Below, piece after piece: positions 22,199 to 32,479 of a stretch of DNA of 64,000 bases. Source of the stretch: Enchytraeus crypticus (taxonomy: Eukaryota; Annelida; Clitellata; Enchytraeida; Enchytraeidae); the NCBI GenBank assembly GCA_905160935.1, contig CAJHZI010000821.1, positions 92,501-156,500 on the forward strand, in the 5' to 3' direction. The stretch's first letter is position 1. Each line of letters starts with the position of its first letter. The position numbers were made by a program, and so were the translations under genes. Under the pieces are notes generated by a model. That model had not been told where the DNA came from. It made no database searches and saw nothing but the letters and a program-made list of their open reading frames with translations.

Positions 22199-23090
22199 AT
22201 GTATATTACTAATATTTTACATTTACTGAACTTACATCAATATTTTATTTATTTACTAACAGTTTTACTGTACTATCAAAAGTAGGCTTCGAATGCGAAA
22301 GCCCAAGATCTAGTGAAAGTTTGAATGTTGTAAATCAAACGAAGATGTTTTTATGCTATAGCTGAATGCTATTACCAAATAGACTATGCCAACAAACTGC
22401 AACATATTTTACTAGTATCTCAGTATTTTGAATGAAACTCAGTAAACTGGCTAAGTTGTCTTAAATATAATTCGAAAATAATTCTTTAATTAAAAATTTA
22501 AAAAATTATAATTTCTGATTACTTACCAACACTTGAATCCGATATGGTAAAATTTCTTCGAAAGTTTTAATTCTCCTTGCATCCGCTTTAATTTAGGCTT
22601 AATCGTTATCCAGGTGGCAATTATGTTAAAGTATAGCTCCACAGTTTTTTTTAAATTAAGAAACATTAGATGTACTATTTGCACACTTTCATTGCAGCTG
22701 TCCAAAATATGCTTATGCCTTTTAATTAAATTACACTGAATTCTTCAGTGTAATTTGTTGTATACAGTTAGCGGTATTAAGATAATATTTAATGAAATAA
22801 AAGTTGTCGATATAGCGGCCGCTTAAATCTTTAAGAAGCTAAAGAGCAGTTTCGTAACGCGATTTCGTTGTACTCTACATACATATAAGTCAATAAATTT
22901 TCCCTCTTAACCAGACACACATTGCATACTACAGTGAAAGAGTTGCGAATAAGCCGTGGCAATTGTAATGCAACTTAGGCCTAAAAACTTTCTTAAAATA
23001 AACTAATCAAGTCCAGAATGAAATCTAGAAAATTCAGTCACTACTCTTCTACAATTCACCTACGCTTGGTTTTAACCATCAAAGAAAAAC
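22199..23090. other. Intergenic, no recognised gene
   Basis: AT-rich. Contains one perfect small hairpin at 22728-22756 (13-bp arms, AAATTACACTGAA). Nothing else was recognised. Confidence 0.4.
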
Positions 23091-23239
23091 TGACTCCTTG
23101 ATTCTAATTTCTTTCACAGGTTGATCTGTCTCTCTTCTCTCCACATGTGCTTTCCATGTAGTTTCTCTCAAACTCTTTGACGAGAAATGAGATCACTTGG
23201 CGACTAAACATCTCTAGCTCGCTCTCATTTTCTCCTCTC

Positions 23240-23310
23240 TTTGTCTCTGCTGATTGGACGGCATATATCAAACAAGAGCGCAGCGCTGACTGAGTCAGTG
23301 AAAGCCACTT
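23240..23310 (+). promoter_or_regulatory. Promoter-like motif cluster
   Basis: CTGATTGGACGG (inverted CCAAT), GCATATATC (TATA-like) and CTGACTGAGTCAGTG (AP-1-like within a dyad) occur within 50 bp. A coding exon downstream was not found, so this could be chance. Confidence 0.15.
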
Positions 23311-23404
23311 CATTGATAAAAGTCTTTCCGTGTAACTTTGCGCCTGTTAGTATGCGTGAAGGCAAACTATTCACCACCGACCAAACATCTGCGAACACTA
23401 GTCG

Positions 23405-23476
23405 CTTCTTTTCCTTCCACCTCTCTTTTCTCTCTCTCCTCTCTTTCTTCTCTCTCTCCTCTCTTTCTCTCTCTCC

Positions 23477-23507
<31 letters not shown>

Positions 23508-23650
23508 CCCTAGAGTCAGAGAGAGTCTATAGGACTCTTGTCTGCCTCTCTTAGCTAATGTACTATCTCTCTAATAATTTCTTTCAGATCTTTGTTCGTT
23601 TCTCTCTCTCTCTCTCTCTATCTATCTCTTTTTTTTCTCTCTCTCTCCTT
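23405..23650. repeat. (CT)n-rich tracts
   Basis: Two polypyrimidine CT dinucleotide tracts (about 23405-23515 and 23597-23650) separated by unique DNA. Confidence 0.9.
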
Positions 23651-24536
23651 CCTTACTTATGTGTGATACTATCTCATTCTTTCAGTATGAATAATTACAA
23701 CCATAATCATAAAAATTATTGTAGTAAATTCGAGGCTACTGAAATTTTAAAGTTATCATTTACTGAAGCAAAAATGCAATAACTAATTTCTATTTAATAG
23801 TGAACAATATAGTACAAATTAAGAGAAAATAATATAGCTTAAATAATGCGATTTCGCCTGTACTTTCCTGATCTCTGATAAACGCCTAAGCCTTTAATTC
23901 TCAATGGTCTTATGAAATTTGCTTAATTTTTCTAATTAAAAATGTTTTCTAAATATATTGATATATTTTATTTTGAAATTTCAAAGTCCGAGATAAATGT
24001 AACCTTCAGAAATTAGGTAATTCACTATCCGGTACTGAAAACCTGCCGCTGAGTCTGAATTTTGTTTGACTGGAAAACTTTTATTTCTCAAAATGTTGTG
24101 CAATATTTTTAGCCACTTGCTAGAATGTCACTCATAGCAAACACAGCATTTTAATCCACAAATATCACCTATTTACTAGCTACGAAAGATTTGCATCATT
24201 TATAAATGGTCTGATGTCTTCTGTTGATCTTATTGCTATTTTTCAAAAAAAAAAAAAAATACATCCCTACCCAAACCCCAAAAACTTGTCAAAACTCCAA
24301 TTATTTTCACAAAACATTTAAGTCCTTTTGAATAGTAATATTTACATCAATTCTGCAAATGTAGATGAAAGTATTTAGTCGTTAAATAATTAAACAGCAT
24401 ATATGAAAACTAAAATATCTATAGCAAGGACCTTTGAGTACGCAGTGGTTTCCTTTTGAATTAATTATTGATTCTGATAAGGGCTGCCTATTTCTATTGT
24501 AAATGTTGTTAGAATAGAAGATGTTCAAAAGTGACT
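23651..24536. other. Intergenic, no recognised feature
   Basis: AT-rich. A run of A at 24246-24259 is the only notable simple sequence. Confidence 0.4.
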
Positions 24537-24705
24537 ATACTTCTACATTTTATTTCTGTTTCACATTTCTCATCTTCTGTTATCGTGTATCCTAAGTATC
24601 TGAAGACTTTTACCTGTTTCAACTTCGTACCACCTATTTCTATTTTAAATCTTCCTCATTTTCTAAACACTCTCATCACTTTAGTCTTCATACTCCTTCT
24701 ACTCT
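24537..24705 (-). mobile_element. RTE-A LINE fragment
   Basis: Minus-strand sequence resembles the RTE-A thumb region: MKTKVMRVFRK, then a GGTKLKQVK..RYLGYTITEDEKCETE-like string with substitutions. It abuts the CR1/L2-like LINE that starts near 24700. Confidence 0.65.
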
Positions 24706-26655
24706 TGCTAGCAATTTTCTTAATTTTTTTGAGGACAAAATTTCCAGACTCTATTTTACACCACCCAGTTCTGAGACTACTGCACATCAGACTATGCCAA
24801 ATCCATCTCTTCTCTAAAATGTTTAACCTGCTTCCCTTGAAGAAATCCGTCATTTAATACTCTGCTCTACCGACTCATCTTGCTCGCTGGATGCTATTCC
24901 AACCAAACCACTTAAATCTTTCATTGATGCCCTCCTTCCTCCGATTACCCATAAGGTTAACCTTTCACTTTCTGAAAGAATTTTTCCTTCTACTTTTAAA
25001 ACTGCTGCTGTTTCTCCTTTGCTTAAAAAGAAGTCACTTCCTAAAGCTCTTTCTAGCTAACGTCCAATTTCCAACTTCCAAAATCTTGGGAAAAATAATC
25101 TACACTCGCTTATGCAGCCATCTTGAATCTTTTCCTTCTTTATTTTGTGTCCAATCTGCATATAGAAAGCTTCACTCCACTGAAACGGCCTTACTCAGCA
25201 TTGATTATGACCTTTGCCTAGCCTTAAACTCTCAAAAGGTATACTACTTGATCTTTCGGCTGCCTTCGACAACATTGATCATAACATTCTCACCAATAGA
25301 CAGAAAATGTGCTTTGGTATCTCTGACTCTGCTTTCTCTATGATCTCCTTCTATCTTTCTGGTCGCACCCAATCTGTTATTATAGATAATGAAAGCTTTC
25401 CTGAACTACCTCTGCTTCGAAGTGTGCACCAAGGATCTGTACTTAGACCTTCACGTTTTCACACTACCCCACTCAGTTACGTTTTTAAACAATACTCCAA
25501 TACAATTTCATTTCTATGCTGATAATACTCAACTGTACATTTCATTTTCTAGCTCAGATTCTAAGTTGAAATTGCAACACCTTTCATCTCTTCTTGACAA
25601 AGTTTAGTCATGGTTTTGCAGCAATCGTCTCTCCGTCAGCCCCTCTAAAACAGAATATAATTTAATCGGCACTCACCAGCAAGAAACCAAAATTTCCAAT
25701 TCTTCCATCTATTTTAAAATCTTGCTAAAAACCTTCGTTTCATATATGATGAAAATCTTGACTTCAGATCTCATATCTCATCTGTCTGTCCTTCATCTTT
25801 CTTCCAGATCCGTCAAATCAGACAGATACGGTCATATCTTGATAAAAATTCATCCATAATTCTTGGTAACTAAATAGTTCATTCTTAACTTGACTACTGC
25901 AATTCATTGCTACATGGCTTACCTTCTTCTTTCCTGTGTTTGCAATGCGTTCAGAATTCTCTAGCACATGTTGTCTATCGATCCTCAAAGCTTCAGGCCA
26001 CCTCTAGTTCATTGCTTAATAATCTTCATTGGCTTCCTGTGGTTTAAAGTATTAAGTATAAAATTGCTCTGTTAACTTTCAAAACACTTCTCTTTGGTAA
26101 ACCTTCTTACCTTTCTGATCTCCTAATTCAATATCAACCTTCTCGTAAGCTTCGTCCTTCCGATGCCAAACTGCTCAAAATTCGTAATATTCTCACATCG
26201 TTAGGTAGACGTTCATTTTATTTCTCCGCTCCTACTGTTTGGAACTCTCTGCCTCCTGATCTTCGCTCATGTTGTACTGTTGGCTAGAGCCAGTGGCGAA
26301 GTCGGTAAGACACTGGACCGCGGATCAGTATGTGCGGGGTTCAAATCCTGGGCTCGGCCGTCACTGACATCGCTTTCGAGTGAGGAAAAGGACGTTAACC
26401 ATAGCTTTACTTCCACTTTTCATTTTAGGTTGAAAACACATCTCTTTCCACCGTAGACTTTTTTCATCTTGCCTGACTGGTTTTTTGATGACCGGACCAG
26501 CACCGTTTAGGATCCTTTTTTTCTCTTCAGCTCAAGTTTTTTCAGATCGTTTGAGGTGAATCGATTTGTAGTGACATGTGATGGAGGACGTCCCTGACAT
26601 CATCCTTGTATGAAGAAACGGATGTTAAACCTTTATTATTATTATATTATTCAGG
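24700..26655 (+). mobile_element. CR1/L2-like LINE, reverse transcriptase to 3' end
   Basis: This is the longest LINE copy in the window. In order, broken plus frames give FLNFFEDKIS, LDAIPTKPLKSF, VNLSLSERIFPSTFKTAAVS and PLLKKKSLPKALSS. These are followed by QSAYRKLHSTETALLSIDYD, LLDLSAAFDNIDHNIL, FYLSGRTQSVIIDN, a polymerase box YADN (normally YADD) near 25518, VWNSLPPDLRS, and LKTHLF after an inserted SINE. These are reverse-transcriptase and post-RT motifs of the CR1/L2 group of LINEs. At least five frame breaks and the YADN box show it is dead. The 3' end is CCTGACATCATCCTTGTATG, GAAACGGATGTTAAACC and a TTATTATT tail. Confidence 0.88.
26281..26410 (+). mobile_element. SINE-1 copy inserted in the LINE
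   Basis: The fullest SINE-1: TGGCTAGAGCCAGTGGCG, a good A box in TGGCGAAGTCGGTAAG, CTGGACCGCGGATCAGTATG, the B box GGGGTTCAAATCC, GGCCGTCACTGACATCGC, and GAGGAAAAGGACGTTAACC. LINE coding sequence stops at its left edge and resumes at its right edge, so the SINE inserted later. The TGG...CAG head resembles an Arg-type tRNA loosely. Confidence 0.85.
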
Positions 26656-26659
26656 ATAT

Positions 26660-27360
26660 TAATTTCTCCGTACTCGAACGATAAAGTTCAAGCCGTCCTC
26701 AAGAGTTTGAAGCCTGGTTTAGCTGAAAACTCTTACGTAACATTTTATTCTATAGCGCGCGTTGAATGAACTACCCATCAGTTGACTACAATCGCATGTT
26801 AAAGTATCAAATAAGTTTATTTTTGTGGCAGTGATTTTGCAAATTCAATCAAATCCACTAAAAAGATGACTGTTGCAGATATACAGAAACGTGAATAGAC
26901 ATTGTTATTATTAAATTTTATATTCTTCCAATTATGTAAATTTATGTTGGAATATCTAACTAAAGTGGAAGAGAATTTATTCCCTCACATTAAATGAGAA
27001 ATTTTGCTATTTTTCATAGAATTGCTGCTTGTAAATATTATTTCTCTAAATTGGCAAATATTCCTCCTATAGAAGGACGGAAAGTTTTACTTTTTTACGA
27101 TTCAGCTGAAGGTGAATATATTTTTCACCCAGCCTATCTGCGAAAGTATCTTATCCGTAGGTGAGCTTTAACAGAAATATTTTCATCGCTGTATTAAATG
27201 TATACTCGTTTAGTTGGAGACAGTAGTTTATCTGTAACTTATTCCTAATGTACTGTAATATATTATTTTTTTAACTGTTTGAATATGGAATCTACGACAC
27301 CATCCCCCGCTGCCTTATGCCACAGCTGATATAAATTTTTCACTGATTCAAATCTCCCTC
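26660..27360. other. Intergenic, no recognised feature
   Basis: AT-rich sequence with no supported gene or repeat. Confidence 0.4.
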
Positions 27361-27361
27361 T

Positions 27362-28018
27362 GTCTTAGTGCACTTCCCACTGGCAGGTCCATGGTACATA
27401 ACGCCTCCACTCTTCTCTGTCTTCCGCCTTCCTCTTTATTTCCACATATGAATGGGTCTTTAAATCATCTAACATACCTAATCTCGGCCTGCCCCTACCT
27501 CTTATTCCTTCCATTCTACCTTCTATGACCTCTTTTAATAGACCTTCCCCCCTTAGAATGTGTCCTATCCATCTCTTCTTCCTATTTCTAAATACATTTA
27601 TCAACTGTCTATCTGTGCCAACTCTCTCCAGGAACTTCCTCATTTGTAACCTTTTGGGTCCAGCTAATCCTCTCCATTTTTCTCCAATCCACATTTCCAA
27701 TGCCTCTAGTTTCCTAATACCTTCCTTCCTTAAGGTCCATGTTTCACACACATACAATAGCGTGGTCCAAACCAAAGCTTTCACTATCTTTATCTTTGTG
27801 TCTTTCTTTAGACTTTTTGTTAATAGATCTTTTCTACTACCAAGGTCCGCTTTTTCTTGTGCAATCCTACTGCATATTTCCGTCTCACATTTCCCGTCAT
27901 CGGTTATAGTATGACCCAAATATTTGTAACTCCTTACCTGTTCCAAGGAGTTTCAAATATTTGGGCCATACTATAATCGATGACGGAAAATGTGAGACGG
28001 AAATATGCAGTAGGATTC
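27362..28018 (-). mobile_element. RTE-A copy with inverted 5' foldback
   Basis: Minus-strand frame 27365-27946 is the longest RTE-A frame here, 193 codons. It runs through KYLGHTITDDGKCETEI, LVWTTLLYVCETWTLRKE, RNRKKRWIGHILRGEG and RGRGRPRLGMLDDLKTHSYV to REEWRRYVPWTCQ. At its 5' end the same segment reappears inverted: arm 27863-27935 (minus) pairs with 27944-28018 (plus), with a loop of only about 8 bp. The 3' end is GTGCACTTCCCACTGGCAGG as seen on the plus strand. Confidence 0.88.
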
Positions 28019-28224
28019 AAATAATTTAAAGATATTGCGCCTTTGTCGCCCAATTGATGATAATTAAGCTGAAAGTTTGTAATTCACAATAGAAAACAAC
28101 TAATTTTCTCAGATCAAAATAACAGTATTAGTACATGTAATAGTAATATAACGTCAGTTTCATCATCTAAAGGTGATGTCAGATTCATCTTCACAGTATG
28201 CATTAACAATTGTAGTGATATTCT

Positions 28225-28320
28225 GTAGTGATATGTGCTGTTGGGGACGTACCTGACATCATCCCTGGATGAGGAAACGGACGTTAAACCTTTATTATTT
28301 ATTATTATTTTTTACAATAA
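28225..28320 (+). mobile_element. CR1/L2-like LINE 3' tail fragment
   Basis: Only the terminal part: GTAGTGATATGTGCTG, CCTGACATCATCCCTGGATG, GAGGAAACGGACGTTAAACC and a TTATT tail. It matches the end of the LINE at 26655. Confidence 0.75.
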
Positions 28321-29170
28321 CCAATTCACCGGAAACGAATCTGCAAAAACATAGTTTAAATTTGTTCTATGATCAACAAAAGCTTTTATAAAGCAGATGT
28401 CATGGAAGTTACCATTAAAACTCGTTTTCGCTTCTTACTTATTTTCACTTGCCAGTTGAAGCTGGAATGTTGAAAGTCTTGTTTAGCGCCAGTTTCAGGT
28501 CCCGAAAGCATGTCAATAGCTTGGTAAGCACTGGTTTTGAACATTGCTTCCACTGATCTGCAGTCGTATGACTTACTGATGCGCTGCTAGTCCAGCATTT
28601 AATTTGTTATGTCTAATATTATGTAACAAATTTTATAACAAAATAGTAACATTTATTTTAAAATAATTGTTAAATTTAGATTACAAGCGACGTTTTATTG
28701 GGCAGCTAGCCACCTTTGCATTTTATAAATCTTATCGGTCCGGTAATTCGGTTTTAGTTGTTGGTTAATTAAGCCATTATTCTTATTATTCTCATTAAAA
28801 GTTTCATATTATTCAGTAGACAAGTTTTAAAGTATTTCAGTAAATTGCACGCTTACGTGATTTTATTATATCAGACTCAACCGCTTACCTTATTATTAAT
28901 ATGAGATGATCCGAAATTATTAGGATACAATTGCGTTCCGTCGTATTTACTAACCTATTAAATCAACATAAATGATCTGCTGTAAACTTAATACTATTAG
29001 GTAGTTTTAAGAGGTAACAAGCTATGAGGATGTAGAATAAATTAATCTTTTAGCTAGTAGAACTTGTATGTTTAAAAGATTTAAGCATAAATCTGATCTA
29101 GCTCTATCAATCTAATATGAATCTATAAAAATATAAATTCAATTAAGCACAGCAAGCTACATTTTACATC
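28321..29170. other. Intergenic, no recognised feature
   Basis: AT-rich sequence with no supported gene or repeat. Confidence 0.4.
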
Positions 29171-29560
29171 ACTGTTTTTCAGTTGTCACCACTGTTACTC
29201 AGTTGTCACTAGTGTTACTCAGTTGTCACCACTGTTACTCAGTTGTCGCCATTATTGGCAGTTGTCACCACTGCTGTTTAGTTGTCTCCAGTGTTATTCG
29301 GATGTCTCCAGTGTTTCTCAGTTGTCACCACTGTTACTTAGTTGTCACCAGTGTTACTCAGTTGTCACCTTTATTTCTCAGTTGTCACCACTGTTACTCA
29401 GTTGTCACCACTGTTACTCAGTTGTCACCTTCATTTCTCAGTTGTCACCATTGTTACTCAGTTGTCACCGCTGTTACTCAATTGTCACCACTGTTACTCA
29501 GTTTTCACCACTGTTACTCAGTTGTCACCACTGTTACACAGTTGAGTTGTCATTTCAATT
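29171..29560 (+). repeat. 20-bp minisatellite
   Basis: About 19 copies of ACTGTTACTCAGTTGTCACC. Because 20 is not a multiple of three and the unit lacks stops, all three plus frames stay open across it, giving cyclic YSVVTTVTQLSPLLLSCHHC-type peptides. Degenerate units continue to about 29625. Confidence 0.95.
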
Positions 29561-29625
29561 GTGTTACTCACTTGTCGCCAGTGATTTGGTGTTGTCGTCA
29601 GCGTTGCACTAATGTCACAGAGTTA

Positions 29626-30570
29626 CTTCTATCACTGACGATCTGTTGTTGTCACTTTAGATTTTGCTGTTGCAATCGATCTTGTATTCACAATCACGTA
29701 CTTTCTGCTCCCCTCCTCACACCTTATCCCATCCATCACCCCCGCCATCACCCCCCCCCCCATCACCCCGCTTCTCGAATCTTTAACCATCCCGTCTCCT
29801 TCAGTGCAGCGGTAAAAATATTCTACTCCTGCTCTAGGTCGAGTTTGTTACACTGATTTTTACTTTTCGCACGTCACATCCAAAAATCATAAGGCTTAAA
29901 AATTTAATTCTGAAAATTGCTAAATCTGAGTGAAGCTTAAATTTCAGAACCGTTAAGTCGCAGTTTTACATATAACAGTAATATTAGGAATCTTACCGGC
30001 CAACAATAGCTTCAACAATTTCATGCAATCAGAAATTCCTCGTTGAATTTAACGGCAGGACGACAGGACAAACATGTGACTATTAATTGATCAATTTTTC
30101 AAAACCTGCATGAAGTGCTGTTGATTACAGCAGTTGAAAGTTTTTGTGGTACTGGTACCGGTTCGTTAAGTTTCATCGTTGGCTTGCATCGTAATATGTT
30201 TGCCTATTAGTTTTAAATAGATATTAGTTGCAGGAATACAGGAAAAGAATTTGTTAGAAATATTCTTGACTCCACCATCTTCGACAGTTATAGTCCAATG
30301 CATAATACATGTATGCTCTTTCAACTAAGGACTAACAGAGAATTTGGTTTGATAGCTGTATAATTATACCAGTTGTTGTATTCTGACTAAACTATTACTT
30401 GACCTGTAATTTTATTTTATTTTCACAATATTAATTTATATAATTAGAGTGTCACACTTATATCTCTTGAACCTTTGTCTTAATTTTAACATTGGACAAA
30501 TATAGGTATGCGTTAGATTATATAAAAGATGTAGCCTTGAAACTAAAATTAAAGCACAGCTACATCTAAG
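29626..30570. other. Intergenic, no recognised gene
   Basis: Contains a C-rich patch near 29735-29770. No gene was recognised. Confidence 0.4.
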
Positions 30571-30715
30571 TTTAACGTTAGTCTTCTGTTCAATAGCATT
30601 TCAGTGGCAGCCTGAAATGCTACTGGATTTGAACCGAGCACATACTGATTCGCTATATAAACCAACAAGCTAAAACGTCACTGGTTCTGCTCAGGAGAAG
30701 ACACTTAACGTCTTT
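30571..30715 (-). mobile_element. Degraded SINE-1 copy
   Basis: Minus-oriented and diverged: the AAGTTTAACGTTAGTC tail, GCATTTCAGTGGC, then CTGGATTTGAACCGAGCAC (B-box complement) and ATACTGATTCGC. The order matches SINE-1. Confidence 0.5.
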
Positions 30716-31670
30716 TATATGCAGAAAATTGCAAATAGTTTAATAACTTGAATAAAACGTTAAATATAGGACCCGCTTTAATTGGTACCAGTGATTTAAT
30801 AATAACAATGAGTTGAATCTACGTGTACATGTACACGTATATGAGAAAAGTTTGACATTCAGTTATAACATAATGCTTAGTTTTAAATAAAGACGCATCA
30901 TAATAATTTGATGTCATTACAAATCCTACACAATTTAAAAGTTTCAGCTTCGGTTTTCTCTCCCACTATGACATATATATAAAGGTGGTGTAGTGGAAGT
31001 AAATGGCTGGGAGGCACTAGTGGGTGGGATGATAGAGAATCCGTGACGAAATCATCGGTAACTTCGTCAAAATTTACATGCAGCGCTCAATATTCGGGTA
31101 ATGCTTTGCCTGACCACGAGTCGAGGTCATGAAATGAAAACAGAAGGTCGGTCGATAAAGTTTACGGGAGTCTGTGAACATTAGTTTTATTATAGTTTTC
31201 GGCTGTGAATGGCACTTTAGCAATGAATCCTGTTTTACAATAAACAACATGTAGTTCTTTTACTAACTTCTAACTTGTCGAATAGAGATGTAAGATGTAC
31301 TTAGATGAGTCAGGATTACGGCTGAATTGTTGTGGCTATAGTATAATTTAACACCTGATGAAGCTAATTGGACAGTGGACTATGACCTACATAAACTAAA
31401 AAATAAAGTGCTAAAATTTGTATGAAGTAAAATAATCAGCAATTGAGGGATTCTGAATGTACATAAGTAAAATGAACTTGAAATATATATATATATATAT
31501 ATATATACATTGAATATACACAGCTATATCTCTCCGAGGTGTTTACATATGTGCATGCTTAAACCCTTGCGCTTTTTACGTTTATGTCGATCATATAATT
31601 GAAATAATGAGTATTTTAGAGCAATTCATAAACTTAAGACGAAGAAGGGACATAAATTTCAGGGATTGAT
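30716..31670. other. Intergenic with short (TA)n
   Basis: TA tract at 31484-31506. No gene was recognised. Confidence 0.4.
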
Positions 31671-31674
31671 GTGA

Positions 31675-32048
31675 CAGGGTCTAGTGAGAGGGTCTAGTGA
31701 GAGGTCTAGTGAGAGGGTCTAGTTAGAGGGTCTAGTGAGAGATCTAGTGAGACGGTCTAGTGAGAGGTCTAGTTAGAGGTCTAGTGAGAGGGTCTAGTGA
31801 GAGGGTCTAGTGAAAGGTCTGGTGAGAGGGTCCAGTGAGAGGGTGTAGTGAGAGGTCTAGTGAGAGGATCTAGTGAGAGATCTAGTGAGAGGGCCTAGTG
31901 AGAGGGTGTAGTGAGAGGTCTAGTGAGAGGTCTAGTGAGATGGTCTAGTGAGAGGATCTAGTGAGAGGGTCTAGTGAGAGGATCTAGTGAGAGGTCTATT
32001 GAGAGGGTCTAGTGAGAGGGTCTAGTGAGAGGTCTAGTGAGAGTGAGA
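31675..32048 (+). repeat. GGTCTAGTGAGAG minisatellite
   Basis: About 27 copies of a 13-15 bp unit (GGTCTAGTGAGAG with optional extra G residues and GATC variants). Confidence 0.95.
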
Positions 32049-32137
32049 GATGGACAGTGAAATCCCGAGGGTGCATTCAACGCACGTCTTGTTTGTAAAG
32101 TACACATCCGGTTCTGTCTTCTACCCAATCTCTCCTA

Positions 32138-32140
32138 TCG

Positions 32141-32173
<33 letters not shown>

Positions 32174-32250
32174 TCTCTTTCTCTCTTTCTTTCTCTCTCT
32201 CTCTCTCTCTTCCTTTCTCTCTCTCTTTCTTTCTCTCTCTCGATCTCTAC
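32138..32250. repeat. (CT)n / (CTTT)n tract
   Basis: Polypyrimidine repeat just downstream of the minisatellite. A shorter (ACTC)n run lies near 32440-32470. Confidence 0.9.
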
Positions 32251-32479
32251 TCTTCTGCCCATCTTTTCCAGAATCGATGGTCTGTTCTCTCTGTTTTTAT
32301 CAAATTCTTTATTTCTATACTACGATATTTCTCCTGTCATCTGTCCCTCGATATCTTTCTTTTAATAGCTCACCTAACGACTCGTCGTGTTCTTTGTAGT
32401 CTCTCTCTCTACTTCTGTCTGTTTTATTAATTACTCACCTACTAACTCACTCACTCATTCACTCACTCACTTTAAGTTT

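Noticed and set aside
24531-27914. Long plus frames at 24531-25607 and 27525-27914 as host genes
   Set aside because: The first set are broken pieces or shadows of LINE reverse transcriptases; the last is the antisense of an RTE-A copy.
29203-29856. 217-codon plus frame plus two shorter overlapping frames
   Set aside because: All three plus frames are open because of the 20-bp stop-free minisatellite; the peptide cycles with the repeat.
29171-32048. CRISPR-like array
   Set aside because: Units are contiguous without unique spacers, and the genome is animal.
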